Shown: positions 34,199 through 43,732 of the stretch, in pieces
Position numbering within the stretch: the stretch's first letter is position 1
Layout of the letters: every line of letters starts with the position of its first letter
From: Planctomycetaceae bacterium
GTDB lineage: Bacteria; Planctomycetota; Planctomycetia; Pirellulales; Pirellulaceae
DNA: 64,000 nt
Direction of reading: 5' to 3'
NCBI GenBank assembly: GCA_027487485.1
Contig: JAIYDN010000076.1
Coordinates: 119,223 to 183,222, forward strand
Position numbers and translations under genes: made by a program
Notes under the pieces: model-generated
What the model was told of the DNA's origin: nothing
Database searches by the model: none
The model's input: only the letters and a program-made list of their open reading frames with translations

Positions 34199-37100
34199 CT
34201 AGTCTATGGAAACAAACTCGTTCGAGTTAAGAAGGTATCTGCAAAAAGTGGACAGACCATGTTTGCCAATCAATTCTTCGGATGCTCGCATTTCGAGTTC
34301 CGAAGGCTTGCGGCTGAACACCAAGGACCAGGCCATCGCGATCTGGTCCTTTTGGGACTCATGCAGACTGGATAATCGGTTGGCCAAGTTCTCGGACTGC
34401 TGCAACACAAAATCATGATTCAGCAAAGCAAGCGATTGCAGTGCGGTGGTTGTAACAAACCGAGTGGGTGTGAAGTTCGCCGAATTGGGACAATCGAGCG
34501 ACGTTAACCAGGGATTCGGAGTCGTCCTAACTCGGAATCGATAAATGCTTCGTCGATTTGCGTCCCGGTCATTTCGGGTAACGTAAGAATAGACAGGTGC
34601 GTATTCTTCCTTGTAGTCGAATTCTCGAAAGCCAGGTCCAAACATGGACGGCTCCAATTGGCCACTTACCGCAAGAACTGCGTCACGCGTGGATTCGGCA
34701 TCCAGCTTGAATGCATTCTGTCGCCATAGCCATCGGTTGTTTGCATCCACCGCAGTGGCCTTTGCATGGCTGGGAAGATTCGAGTCGTAGATCGATTGCT
34801 GTCGATACGCTGAACTGCAGCATATCAATCGATGCATGGCCTTTAAGGAGTACCGCTTCTCATGGAAGTCGTTGGCTAACCAGTCCAAGAGCTCGGGGTG
34901 TGTTGGCAGAGCCCCTCCCAAACCAAAGTCGCTTGGGGTCGCAACAATTCCTTGCCCGAAATGCTGCTGCCAAAGTCGATTCACGAGAACTCGTTGAAAG
35001 AGCGGGTTGGCGGTATCGGTAATCCAATCCGACAACGCAAGCCGTCGCGACAAATCGGAGGCCGAAGCATCCAGAGAAAAGTTACTTACCCCTTCAAGGC
35101 ATTCCAGCGAACTTGGTGTCACCTCGTCACGAGCCTGTTCCGTATCGCCTCGAGCGAGAATCTGAACGGCTGGCGGTGTCTCGCTTTGTACTGCATACAC
35201 TTGATCTACTTCGACGAGGGAGGCCATTTGCTTTTCCAGATCCGCAATCCGGGAATGGATGATTGCGACTCGTTCGCGCTCTGCATTTTCCTCTTCTGGA
35301 TTGCTTGCCAGAGTTGCTTCCAATCGGCAGTTGAGAAAGCAGACTTGGTCATGGCTGATGTCTTGATCCAGATCTGTCACGATGAGTGTTAGGAATCTCG
35401 AACCCTTAGAAACGACGATGTCTATATCCGATATGCCGTCGTCCCGTCCAAGTCGTTCACGTCGAAAGGCCGTTGATCCATCGATAAGAACCAACACGCT
35501 GGCACCATTTTTCGGTGTTTGGCCGAAGTAACCTACCGAACCGCGAAGCCGTAGCCCTTCGTTGATCGGGCTAATGTCTGGCGAAAGATTTGGAAGTTCG
35601 GTCAAATCGAAGGTCACGAGCGAATTAGAATGCATTCCCAGGACCGAATGCGAGCCATCAGCAATATCCAATCCGGCTAGCTTGGTCGAGAACTGCGAGT
35701 GCACGGGGCCATTCCGGATCGCATCCCAAGACTTTCCCGAAGTGCGAGCGATGTTATGCGCGACCAAACCCGTTGATGAAACAGTCACATTCCCCAATTC
35801 ACCTCCGTCTGGAATCGATACTCCATCGATAATCTTTAGCGGTGATTCCACAAAACGGTTGGGAGTCGCATTCTCTAAGAAACCTCGATTGTCAACAATG
35901 ACTTGTCCGGTCGCTGGATCGATAGCGTGGTTCCCTGGCCCCGTCTTCAATCCGTTTCCGCCGCCGACGATATCCGCAAGGTCCCAATTTGGGAACTTCG
36001 ATTCTTGAAGCTTCCGTTTCAGTTCCTGAATATCTTTGGTTAGCTGATTGCGAGTTTCCGCAAGCTTCGTAGACTCCGCCTGGGATACACTCCGGTTTCC
36101 CCGTTTTGTGCCTGCAAAAACGGAAGCTAACGAGTAATACTCTTTTTGCGATATCGGATCGAGCTTATGGTCATGGCAACGAGCGCAATTGATCGTAACG
36201 GCGCATGTTGCGGTGAGCACTTGAGTCAGCATGTCGTCCAGATCATCGGCTCGGGCCAGGCGTCTCAAAACCGGGCTGGGTGTTTCGACTTGCCCGACAA
36301 AATCCCAAGGCCCTGCAGCAAGAAAGCCAGTTGCAATAACCGCTTTGGGATTGTCCGGCTCCAATGTATCGCCTGCAATCTGAAGACGAATGAAGCGATC
36401 GTAAGGCATGTCTTCGTTGAAAGCCTGGATGACCCAGTCCCGATATCGCCACGCATGTTCACGGATTTGATCACGTTCAAACCCATGAGTGTCCGCAAAA
36501 TGGGAGATATCGAGCCAATGTTGGGCGGCTCGTTCCCCATACTGAGGCGATTCCAACATCCGATCGACCAACTTTTCATAAGCCAGTGGATCTGTGTCGG
36601 ACTCGAACGCAGCCACTTGTTCGGGCGTAGGAGGAAGGCCCAGCAAGTCATAGGACAAGCGTCGAATGAGCGTCCGACGGTCCGCTTCTGGCGACGGTAG
36701 TAGGCCTTGCTCCGCCAATTTCGACAAAACAAATCGATCGATCGTGTTACGCAGCGGGAACTCTGGAAGTTCGGGGCCCGAGAAATCCGGTAGAGCGACT
36801 GTAGCAATTCGCTTCCAAGCCCAATGCTCCCTTCTTGGGTCGCTCATAGCTTGTCGGTCTTCATCCGATTCGTTCCACGGTGCGCCACGATCGATCCAGG
36901 AACGAATGAGTTCCATTTCTTGGCTCGACAGAGGCTCGCCCTCCGGTGGCATTCGAAGCGAATCATCGTCGCTTTGGATACGAAGCCACAGTTCACTCGC
37001 ATGGCTCTGGTTGGGAACCAAGACAGGCCCGCTATCCCCGCCTCGAAAGGCAAAGGCCTTAGCATCCAGACGCAATCCACTCGCTTGCTTTTCCCTTCCA

Positions 37101-37288
37101 TGGCACTGGACACAATGCTTCTTCAGCAGAGGTCTAATTTCGCGTTCGAAGACAGCATCGACTGTGGACGAGCCATCGGTGGCGTCGCTTTCATCGGCAA
37201 CAAGGGTTTCGGTCGCCAGAAAGAACGGAGCTATTGTTCCCAGGAACATGGTTATAAAAAACCGACCGAACGCATTCGCGCGATACAT
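34199..37288 (-). CDS. PSCyt1-PSCyt2(DUF1549)-PSD1(DUF1553) haem-motif protein
   Basis: This 1029-aa exported protein has the standard planctomycete architecture. A signal sequence (residues ~5-33) is followed by a planctomycete cytochrome C domain with CVQCH at 59-63, a DUF1549 domain containing a second haem motif CARCH, a central beta-rich insert of about 300 residues, and a C-terminal DUF1553 domain. The two CxxCH motifs imply covalent haem, so a role in periplasmic redox or polymer breakdown is often proposed but unproven. ATG 37288 is chosen over TTG 37294 because AGGA lies 7 nt upstream. The DUF1501 gene follows directly. The central insert resembles a carbohydrate-binding or concanavalin-like region, but I cannot assign it. 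Confidence 0.88.
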   Translation of the reverse strand: MYRANAFGRFFITMFLGTIAPFFLATETLVADESDATDGSSTVDAVFEREIRPLLKKHCVQCHGREKQASGLRLDAKAFAFRGGDSGPVLVPNQSHASELWLRIQSDDDSLRMPPEGEPLSSQEMELIRSWIDRGAPWNESDEDRQAMSDPRREHWAWKRIATVALPDFSGPELPEFPLRNTIDRFVLSKLAEQGLLPSPEADRRTLIRRLSYDLLGLPPTPEQVAAFESDTDPLAYEKLVDRMLESPQYGERAAQHWLDISHFADTHGFERDQIREHAWRYRDWVIQAFNEDMPYDRFIRLQIAGDTLEPDNPKAVIATGFLAAGPWDFVGQVETPSPVLRRLARADDLDDMLTQVLTATCAVTINCARCHDHKLDPISQKEYYSLASVFAGTKRGNRSVSQAESTKLAETRNQLTKDIQELKRKLQESKFPNWDLADIVGGGNGLKTGPGNHAIDPATGQVIVDNRGFLENATPNRFVESPLKIIDGVSIPDGGELGNVTVSSTGLVAHNIARTSGKSWDAIRNGPVHSQFSTKLAGLDIADGSHSVLGMHSNSLVTFDLTELPNLSPDISPINEGLRLRGSVGYFGQTPKNGASVLVLIDGSTAFRRERLGRDDGISDIDIVVSKGSRFLTLIVTDLDQDISHDQVCFLNCRLEATLASNPEEENAERERVAIIHSRIADLEKQMASLVEVDQVYAVQSETPPAVQILARGDTEQARDEVTPSSLECLEGVSNFSLDASASDLSRRLALSDWITDTANPLFQRVLVNRLWQQHFGQGIVATPSDFGLGGALPTHPELLDWLANDFHEKRYSLKAMHRLICCSSAYRQQSIYDSNLPSHAKATAVDANNRWLWRQNAFKLDAESTRDAVLAVSGQLEPSMFGPGFREFDYKEEYAPVYSYVTRNDRDANRRSIYRFRVRTTPNPWLTSLDCPNSANFTPTRFVTTTALQSLALLNHDFVLQQSENLANRLSSLHESQKDQIAMAWSLVFSRKPSELEMRASEELIGKHGLSTFCRYLLNSNEFVSID

Positions 37289-37336
37289 TATCAAGTCCTT
37301 GGTTCGAATCCATGGAACGAAGGCGCGAGGGCTAGC

Positions 37337-38461
37337 CTACGGTTTTAAAAATCTTCTTTTGTGGTACAGATTCAAGCCAGCCAAAGCGTGGTACGTTCCA
37401 CCACACTCCATGTCCAGCTTTTCACTAGCTTTCAGCATAGCACAAAGACGCAATACCGCGCGCTCCATCCATGGCTTCTCCAGTTCCGAGGAGCTCAGTG
37501 CATACGACAGGAACTCGAGCGTATGGCCAGTGGCGCTGATGGTGCTGCTCAGGTCCGCAGACGTACCAGGTCGACTGGTATAGTTGGTCGAAAAAGAACC
37601 ATCCGAACTTTGGAATTTCCTTGCCGAGTCGATGGCGTTCTCCACGACGCTTTTCGCAAGCCCCCAGCCTTGGTCCATCGGCTCTTGAAGACGATTCCGA
37701 TAGCGAACAGCATGCGCGAGCCCCATCAAACGATGCATGCCCCCACAGGCACTATCTGACAAATCCTGTTGCGCTTCAAAGCGAACAAGCGGCTCCAGCG
37801 TCCAGCTCTTGCCGTCACTTGCAACCCAGCTCTTTTCGTTCGGGAAAAAGTTGGTGAGAGCGATCAGAGTCCATGAATACTCTAAGTAAGGATTGTTCGG
37901 GACGTCATATTGAGCTTGGCGAGCCCAATCAAGCAGAGTTAGCTTCTGCCCCTCGACCGTAACCTCTCGATCCAAAGGCAATGGAATTTGAGAGAAGTAA
38001 CCAAGCCATTGATCGGAATGGCCCTGTCCAATGAAGCTCCCGGATTCCACTCGTGCAATAACTCCTGGCCGGCCCGTGGAAGGAAGAACGGGGCCAACCG
38101 AAAGCTCCCATCCTTGAAGCTTTCCCCCATCGAGCAAGTAAGCAATTGCCGGCACCACGTTACCATCGACATCAAGTGGCAACGCATCTCCATAGGCGAC
38201 CGCGCCGTGAATGACCTGCCAAGCGCCGTTGCGATCATTGGACAGGATTCGCTGGTTCAAGTTCGATTCCAACGTCCGCTCGATGATGACTTTCAGGTCG
38301 TTCGCAGGCTTAGGCTGCGAGTCGATCGTTGGGACATCCTTTGTCCCTTTGGAATCGTCCCATGGCGATCTCGCATTCAAACTTCCATGCATCCAAAGAA
38401 ACGCGGACACGCTCAACATGAAAAGGGGGCTTGCGGCAATCAGGACGAACTTGCGATTCAT
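37337..38461 (-). CDS. Membrane-anchored conserved planctomycete protein, function unknown
   Basis: This 374-aa protein has an N-terminal hydrophobic segment (residues ~5-22) acting as signal anchor, then a soluble domain with GAWQVIHGAVAYGD, FLSYALSS and a C-terminal CGGTYHALAGLNLYH. Several His/Trp helices suggest an alpha-alpha toroid-like fold, but I do not recognise a characterised family. The start at ATG 38461 overlaps the stop of the KAP-like ATPase gene (ATGA); the frame is open 32 codons further upstream but this would run inside that gene. The coupling suggests it works with the ATPase at the membrane. The PSD1 gene starts 48 nt downstream. Confidence 0.6.
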   Translation of the reverse strand: MNRKFVLIAASPLFMLSVSAFLWMHGSLNARSPWDDSKGTKDVPTIDSQPKPANDLKVIIERTLESNLNQRILSNDRNGAWQVIHGAVAYGDALPLDVDGNVVPAIAYLLDGGKLQGWELSVGPVLPSTGRPGVIARVESGSFIGQGHSDQWLGYFSQIPLPLDREVTVEGQKLTLLDWARQAQYDVPNNPYLEYSWTLIALTNFFPNEKSWVASDGKSWTLEPLVRFEAQQDLSDSACGGMHRLMGLAHAVRYRNRLQEPMDQGWGLAKSVVENAIDSARKFQSSDGSFSTNYTSRPGTSADLSSTISATGHTLEFLSYALSSSELEKPWMERAVLRLCAMLKASEKLDMECGGTYHALAGLNLYHKRRFLKP

Positions 38462-39945
38462 TGCCGTCGTTCCTCGGCTAAAACGACTGCCAATGTGGAT
38501 TCGAAAAGCTCGCACGAAATCTTGAATTTTGGCGCTTCGGATCGATATCGCTTGCAATGTTCGGTAATCAAGCGATACAAAAAGCGGAATAGGTTACGCG
38601 GAGTCTGCAAGGATTGCAGTGCCGATATCAGACGCGATTCCGTAAGTTCGGAATCAAACAAATCCTGAGGGCTAGGACGGCCCCCGGGATTAGCACATGC
38701 TCGCATTCGTGCAGCCAAGAGATCATAAAGAGCTTCCCCCGTCCAATCAAACGAAGCAACCACGTTTTGTTTATCCAATCGCGCTCGTTCATGAAATTCG
38801 CGACTCTCGCGATCAACGAAATGCTGCAGCTCGCTTGGCAGCAACAGCTTGATACCAAAGCCTTCGTGCTTTAGCAACTTGTTGTCCAGAAGTGGCCAGA
38901 CTAGTTGTCGCATTCGCTCCGGCTGGCCATTCACCAAATCAGGCTCGTCCACGCGGTCGACAATCACAATCATTCCAGGGAAGCCCAGCGAACGCAGCAA
39001 GAGCTGGAACTTTTCCAGCAAAGCGTAACGGTCATCGGAACGCTGCGAACGAGGCAATGGCTGTTCATCGAGTTCCTTATCGGAGAATCGCATCAGCAGC
39101 TTGCGAAACTGACCTCGGTCACGTTGCAGAATACGCAGGTTCTTGCAAACTCCCATGGCAAGCAATTGGTGACGTATCCATCGGTAACCATATAGTCCCC
39201 AGGCCATCACCAACATGGTTGGCAAAGCCCACACAAGATGCTTCAGCCAAGTTGGATCCGAACGATACAGGAAGAAGGAAATCCAGATAGCGACGATGCT
39301 CAAAAGGATCCCGACGCCAAGAGGCACCCAGGTCAGAGGCGAATGAAATCGCAGGCGGCGCTGCAGAGCCAGGAAACGGTCACCGAGGCTGCCAGATTTG
39401 GATCGATCGTACGCAGCCGTTAGCAGCAACAAATCGCGGCGTTGTCCGCGATCCAATCGATCGATCGCGTCTTGGCGAACGCTGATCGCTGGAGCGTTCA
39501 ACGTGGCATTCGATTGGAGAACTCGATCAACCAAATGAGTGACGCTTTGCGACAAAATAGCGTCCATGTGATCCCACAGTTTCAGAGAACCAAGGACTTT
39601 ATCGGGCGAAGCTTGCTGGCGGCGCGGCAGATGCTCTTGCAATGGCCCAAGGTAGCTATTGAAATCATCGAACTCGACCAGGAAAACGCGGGATTCCGGA
39701 TTCTGCTCGTTATGAGTCGTGATGTTGCGGACCAGCTGCAACCGCATGGCTGTTTTTCCGGACCCCTTTGGGCCAAAAACAACGGCGGTGGCAGGTTGCT
39801 TGGGATCGCCAAGCACTTTGCTCCAGGCGGGATGGTAAGTCCCAGAGATGCAGAATTCCCGGAAAACTGAGTCCGTCTGAGCGTCCTCGTCCGCAAAAGG
39901 GTTTCGGAAAAGCTGATGATGGTTGAGGAATTCTTGTTCAGTCAT
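38458..39945 (-). CDS. KAP-like P-loop NTPase with two membrane helices
   Basis: This 495-aa protein has a Walker A motif GPKGSGKT at residues 58-65 and a Walker B-like MIVIVDRVD near residue 330. Between them lie two transmembrane helices (about 205-228 and 238-255). A pair of helices inserted in the P-loop domain is the hallmark of KAP NTPases, which are membrane-bound on the inner face and act in defence or membrane signalling in some bacteria. A coupled anchored protein follows (ATGA overlap). It is divergent from the DUF1549 module across 191 nt. I am sure of the P-loop and the helices, less sure of KAP membership. Confidence 0.65.
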   Translation of the reverse strand: MTEQEFLNHHQLFRNPFADEDAQTDSVFREFCISGTYHPAWSKVLGDPKQPATAVVFGPKGSGKTAMRLQLVRNITTHNEQNPESRVFLVEFDDFNSYLGPLQEHLPRRQQASPDKVLGSLKLWDHMDAILSQSVTHLVDRVLQSNATLNAPAISVRQDAIDRLDRGQRRDLLLLTAAYDRSKSGSLGDRFLALQRRLRFHSPLTWVPLGVGILLSIVAIWISFFLYRSDPTWLKHLVWALPTMLVMAWGLYGYRWIRHQLLAMGVCKNLRILQRDRGQFRKLLMRFSDKELDEQPLPRSQRSDDRYALLEKFQLLLRSLGFPGMIVIVDRVDEPDLVNGQPERMRQLVWPLLDNKLLKHEGFGIKLLLPSELQHFVDRESREFHERARLDKQNVVASFDWTGEALYDLLAARMRACANPGGRPSPQDLFDSELTESRLISALQSLQTPRNLFRFLYRLITEHCKRYRSEAPKFKISCELFESTLAVVLAEERRQ

Positions 39946-40136
39946 GGTAGCTCTAGCATTGTCGAACGCATGGAAAATGCAAGGGGAAACAAAGAGGCGG
40001 TTCTTTGCAAAGGTAGATCATGCTACGAAATTCGCCCGGAAAAATGGTATGATTGAGTACAATATTGAAGTGAGTTTCGCTTTCCCGGCATGCGACTCAC
40101 GAAGCCCGAACTCTAATACTTTTGTGATGACAAAAC

Positions 40137-41894
40137 ATGGCACAAAATCCTACAAGATTGAAATCCCTAGCGAATGAAATGGGAATTTCCGTTTCGAATT
40201 CGCTATTCGCGGCTTTCGTTTGCTTGGTCGCGATCCAGTTTTCGCATTGTTTTTCGCCGCTTTACGCGGACGATGCCGTTGCAAAGCCAAAATCGGATGC
40301 AAAACGAGTGAATCTGCCGATTCAGGTCGAAAAAATCGACAAATCGATGGCCAGCACTTGGGCTGATTTTAAGCTGCGACCATCCGTGATCGAGGAGGAC
40401 ACCAAGTGGTGTCGCCGAGTTTTCCTGGACGTAATCGGCCGGATTCCTACCTATGAAGAGTTCGCGGAGTTTGCAAAAGACAAGTCGCCCAACAAGCGTT
40501 TCTCTTTGGTGGACCGTTTGATCAATGACGACCGGTATACGGAGGAGTATGCAAACCATTGGTCAACCGTTTGGACCAATGTGCTGATCGGCCGCAATGG
40601 CGGGATGGAAGATCGGAGCCTTACCAGTCGCGCCGGCATGCAGAAATATCTGCGTGACTGCTTTGCACGGAATAAACCTTACAACGATATGGTCTACGAA
40701 TTGGTGACCGCCACCGGGACGACAAAACCTGGTACCGAGGGGTTCAATGGTGCAACGAACTTTTTGGCGATGAAGGTCAATGAAGAGGACGGAACTCAGG
40801 CTACCGCTGCGGTATCGCGGATTTTCCTAGGCTTGCAGGTTCAGTGCACTCAGTGTCACAACCATCCGTTCAATCAATGGAAACAACAAAAGTTTTGGGA
40901 GTTCAATGCGTTCTTCCGTCAGACTCGAGCTTTGCGACGTTTCGTTCCTGGAACGGTCAATGGGGATGTCGATCACGCGGAACTGATCAATCAAGACTTT
41001 GCCGGCGAAGGTCGACGTCCTGAACAAGCCGAAATCTACTTTCAGCTGAGAAACGGACTGACCAAGGTTGCGTACCCAGTGTTTCTGGATGGTACGGAAA
41101 TTGGCAAAAGCGGCTATGTGAGCGAAGTCAATCGTCGCGACGAAGTAGGCAAACTGATGATGAGTAGTCCATTTTTGGACAAGGCCATTGTCAATCGCAT
41201 GTGGGCTCACTTCCTGGGGTACGGTTTCACCAAGCCGATCGATGATCTAGGACCACACAATCCCACCACTCAGGCGCAACTGTTTGATGAGCTGTCTAGC
41301 GACTTTCGCGCTTCGAGCTACGACCTGAAACAGCTGATTGTTTGGATCACTATGTCGCAGCCGTATCAGATTTCTTCCAAGATGACCAAGGATAACGAAT
41401 CAGATGACCCTACCCTTGGGGAAGCCCCCAAGTTCTCGCACTTCTACACGCGGCAAATGAGTGCTGAACAACTCTATCAGTCACTTTCGGTAGCAACTCA
41501 AGCGAATCGCAAGGGAAGCTTAGAAGAACAGCAAAAGCGTCGCGAAGATTGGATGCGTCAGTTTGTTGTAGCGTTCGGAACAGACGAAGGGGATGAAACC
41601 ACCACGTTCAATGGATCGATCCCTCAAAGCTTGATGTTGTTCAACGGCGAATTGATTCGGGAAGCAATCTCGCTCGAATCAGGAAGTTGGCTCCACGGAC
41701 TTGCTCAAGGCAAGGGAAATGGGACCGAAAAAATACAGCACCTGTTCATCGCAGGTCTTGGTCGTCGTCCAACGAAAAAGGAAGTGGAAGTGGCAAGCCA
41801 GATTCTGGTGGCCAGAAAAAATGAAGTGGGTGGCATGCTACAGGATATGTGGTGGGCCATTCTGAATAGTAACGAGTTTATTTTCAATCACTAA
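40137..41894 (+). CDS. DUF1549/DUF1553 (PSD1-type) exported protein, short form
   Basis: This 585-aa protein has a signal sequence (hydrophobic stretch at about residues 20-42 ending near LYADD), a DUF1549 domain with the haem motif CTQCH near residue 236 followed by NHPF, and a DUF1553 domain at the C-terminus (PFLDKAIVNRMWAHFLGYG, then an ILNSNEFIFNH ending). It lacks the N-terminal PSCyt1 domain and the large central insert of the protein at 34199-37288. ATG 40137 is used; ATG 40179 is an alternative. It is the first gene of a four-gene run with the DUF1501 gene 17 nt downstream, then an ECF sigma factor. Function unknown; likely an extracytoplasmic haem protein. Confidence 0.85.
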   Translation: MAQNPTRLKSLANEMGISVSNSLFAAFVCLVAIQFSHCFSPLYADDAVAKPKSDAKRVNLPIQVEKIDKSMASTWADFKLRPSVIEEDTKWCRRVFLDVIGRIPTYEEFAEFAKDKSPNKRFSLVDRLINDDRYTEEYANHWSTVWTNVLIGRNGGMEDRSLTSRAGMQKYLRDCFARNKPYNDMVYELVTATGTTKPGTEGFNGATNFLAMKVNEEDGTQATAAVSRIFLGLQVQCTQCHNHPFNQWKQQKFWEFNAFFRQTRALRRFVPGTVNGDVDHAELINQDFAGEGRRPEQAEIYFQLRNGLTKVAYPVFLDGTEIGKSGYVSEVNRRDEVGKLMMSSPFLDKAIVNRMWAHFLGYGFTKPIDDLGPHNPTTQAQLFDELSSDFRASSYDLKQLIVWITMSQPYQISSKMTKDNESDDPTLGEAPKFSHFYTRQMSAEQLYQSLSVATQANRKGSLEEQQKRREDWMRQFVVAFGTDEGDETTTFNGSIPQSLMLFNGELIREAISLESGSWLHGLAQGKGNGTEKIQHLFIAGLGRRPTKKEVEVASQILVARKNEVGGMLQDMWWAILNSNEFIFNH

Positions 41895-41911
41895 GCGTAA
41901 GGTACACAATC

Positions 41912-43186
41912 ATGTGGTCTCAATTCGTAACTCCAACTGGCATGAATCGTCGTCACTTTATGAGCCATATGGCGGGTGCGAGCGCTTTGCTTGGCTCCTC
42001 GCTATCCCTGGGGCACTCGTTGCAGGTTCACGCTGACACTTTGAAGAAGAATCGCAAGTCTTGCGTCCTTTTGTGGATGGGTGGCGGTCCTTCCAGCATG
42101 GACATCTGGGATCTAAAGCCTGGCACCGATAACGGCGGCCCCTTCAAACCGATCTCAACGTCGGGCGATGTGCAGATCTGCGAACATATGCCGTTGATGG
42201 CAAAGCAAATGCATCACATGAGCATCATTCGTTCGATGAGCACTCGTGAAGCGGATCACAATCGTGGTCGCTATTACATGCATACCGGCTATGTGCCAGA
42301 TGCCAATGTCGACTATCCAAGCTACGGATCGGTGGTCGCTCATGAGCTGATGAACCAACGAAGCAATCTGGACATTCCTCCGTTCGTTTCGGTAGGTGGT
42401 GCCAGCGAAGGGCCTGGATTCTTAGGCATGGCCTGGGCGCCGTTTGGTGTTTCCAGCAATGGACGAATCCGAAACATGGAAATGAAGGTGGAACAAGATC
42501 GATTGGCTCAGCGCCGCATCGCCTTGGAAACCATCGAAAATTCCTTCATCGGACAGAATCGCGGTACCGTCTTGGAAGACCATCGCAAAGTTTTGGAAAA
42601 GACTTACAGCGTTCTTACCAGCGCCCAAATGGACGCGTTTCAAGTGGAAAAGGAACCTGAAGCTGAGAAGGAAAAGTACGGCAAGAACGGGTTTGGCCAA
42701 GGGTGTCTGTTGGCTCGACGATTGGTCGAAGCGGGCGTTCCATTCGTGGAAGTTGACTTAGGGGGCTGGGATAACCATATGGATATCTTCCGCACCTTGT
42801 CGAACGATCGCTTGCCAACCTTGGATAAAGCAATGGCCGCACTTGTTTCCGATTTGGATCAACGCGGACTGTTGCAGGACACAGCAATCGTTTGGATGGG
42901 CGAATTCGGACGAACGCCTCGGATCAATGCAGATGCCGGTCGCGATCACTGGGCTCGCGCATGGAGCGTGGTCGTGGGTGGTGCAGGGATCAAAGGCGGG
43001 CAGGCTATCGGTGCTACCAACGAAGATGGTACTCAAGTCGAAGGGGATCCGTATTCCTCCGAAGATTTGATGGCATCCGTTTGCCATGCTTTGGGCATAT
43101 CATTGGAAACGACCTTCACCAGCAAGAATGGTCGACCCATGAAGATTGCCAACAGCGGTAAGCTGATCAAAGGCCTTTTTGGGTAA
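41912..43186 (+). CDS. DUF1501 family protein, second copy
   Basis: This 424-aa protein has a Tat-type signal near the N-terminus (NRRHFMSH, then a hydrophobic run to about residue 40). DUF1501 hallmarks are LLWMGGGPSSMDIWDLKPG, GWDNHMDIF and WMGEFGRTPRIN followed by GRDHW. It is shorter and clearly different from the copy at 32696-34183. The ATG at 41912 has AAGG about 10 nt upstream; ATG 41942, directly before the twin arginines, is possible. It lies 17 nt after the DUF1549/1553 gene and 6 nt before the sigma factor gene, so all are probably one transcript. The molecular role is unknown. Confidence 0.87.
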   Translation: MWSQFVTPTGMNRRHFMSHMAGASALLGSSLSLGHSLQVHADTLKKNRKSCVLLWMGGGPSSMDIWDLKPGTDNGGPFKPISTSGDVQICEHMPLMAKQMHHMSIIRSMSTREADHNRGRYYMHTGYVPDANVDYPSYGSVVAHELMNQRSNLDIPPFVSVGGASEGPGFLGMAWAPFGVSSNGRIRNMEMKVEQDRLAQRRIALETIENSFIGQNRGTVLEDHRKVLEKTYSVLTSAQMDAFQVEKEPEAEKEKYGKNGFGQGCLLARRLVEAGVPFVEVDLGGWDNHMDIFRTLSNDRLPTLDKAMAALVSDLDQRGLLQDTAIVWMGEFGRTPRINADAGRDHWARAWSVVVGGAGIKGGQAIGATNEDGTQVEGDPYSSEDLMASVCHALGISLETTFTSKNGRPMKIANSGKLIKGLFG

Positions 43187-43192
43187 ACGCCT

Positions 43193-43732
43193 TTGAGCTC
43201 GCAGCCTGCCCAATCACCTAATTCGGATGGGACCTGGGATGTATCCGCGTTGATTGCGGATCATCAGGCTGGGATATGGAGATATCTTAGATCGATCGGC
43301 TGCGATCACTCGCTCGCCGACGATCTGACTCAAGAAACTTTCGTTGCCGTTCTGAGAAGACCGTTTGTGCAGGTCAATCCAGCCGCAACCATGAGCTACC
43401 TGCGACGCGTCGCTTTCCACTTGCTGATCTCCTACCGACGGAGGCAGAAGAAGGTGACGACCACTGGGGAGTTCGAACTGCTGGATGCCCAGTGGATGCG
43501 ATGGGCAGGAGCCGATGGAGATGGGTCGGATGTGCTAGACGCGTTGTCGGATTGCTTCGGCAGGTTAACGCGGCGAGCCCAGAAGTCCTTGCGAATGCGT
43601 TTCGCGGACAATGCCACGCGGGAAGAGATCGCGTCCGAATTAGGGATCACCGAACATGGTGCGAAAAACCTAATGCAACGCGCCAAAATTCAATTGAAAC
43701 AGTGTTTGGATGGGAAAGTAAATCGTGAGTAA
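43193..43732 (+). CDS. ECF-type RNA polymerase sigma factor
   Basis: This 179-aa protein has region 2 at about residues 20-90 (ADDLTQETFVAVLR, then SYLRRVAFHLLISYRRR) and region 4 at about 125-175 with a helix-turn-helix ATREEIASELGITEHGAKNL. It would direct RNA polymerase to a regulon-specific promoter. The start is a TTG at 43193, 6 nt after the DUF1501 stop; no clear ribosome-binding site is seen, so translation may depend on coupling. The gene overlaps the next gene by 8 nt. A sigma gene directly after structural DUF1549/DUF1501 genes and before a membrane protein suggests self-regulation of the module. Confidence 0.88.
   Translation: MSSQPAQSPNSDGTWDVSALIADHQAGIWRYLRSIGCDHSLADDLTQETFVAVLRRPFVQVNPAATMSYLRRVAFHLLISYRRRQKKVTTTGEFELLDAQWMRWAGADGDGSDVLDALSDCFGRLTRRAQKSLRMRFADNATREEIASELGITEHGAKNLMQRAKIQLKQCLDGKVNRE

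Noticed and set aside
37300..37311. GGTTCGAATCC motif resembling a tRNA T-loop
   Set aside because: No cloverleaf can be drawn: the upstream sequence is the start of the PSD1 gene and lacks D-arm and anticodon stem pairing.
36666..37583. 305-codon plus-strand frame opposite the PSD1 gene start
   Set aside because: Spans the start of one minus-strand gene and the end of another, and has no recognisable domain.
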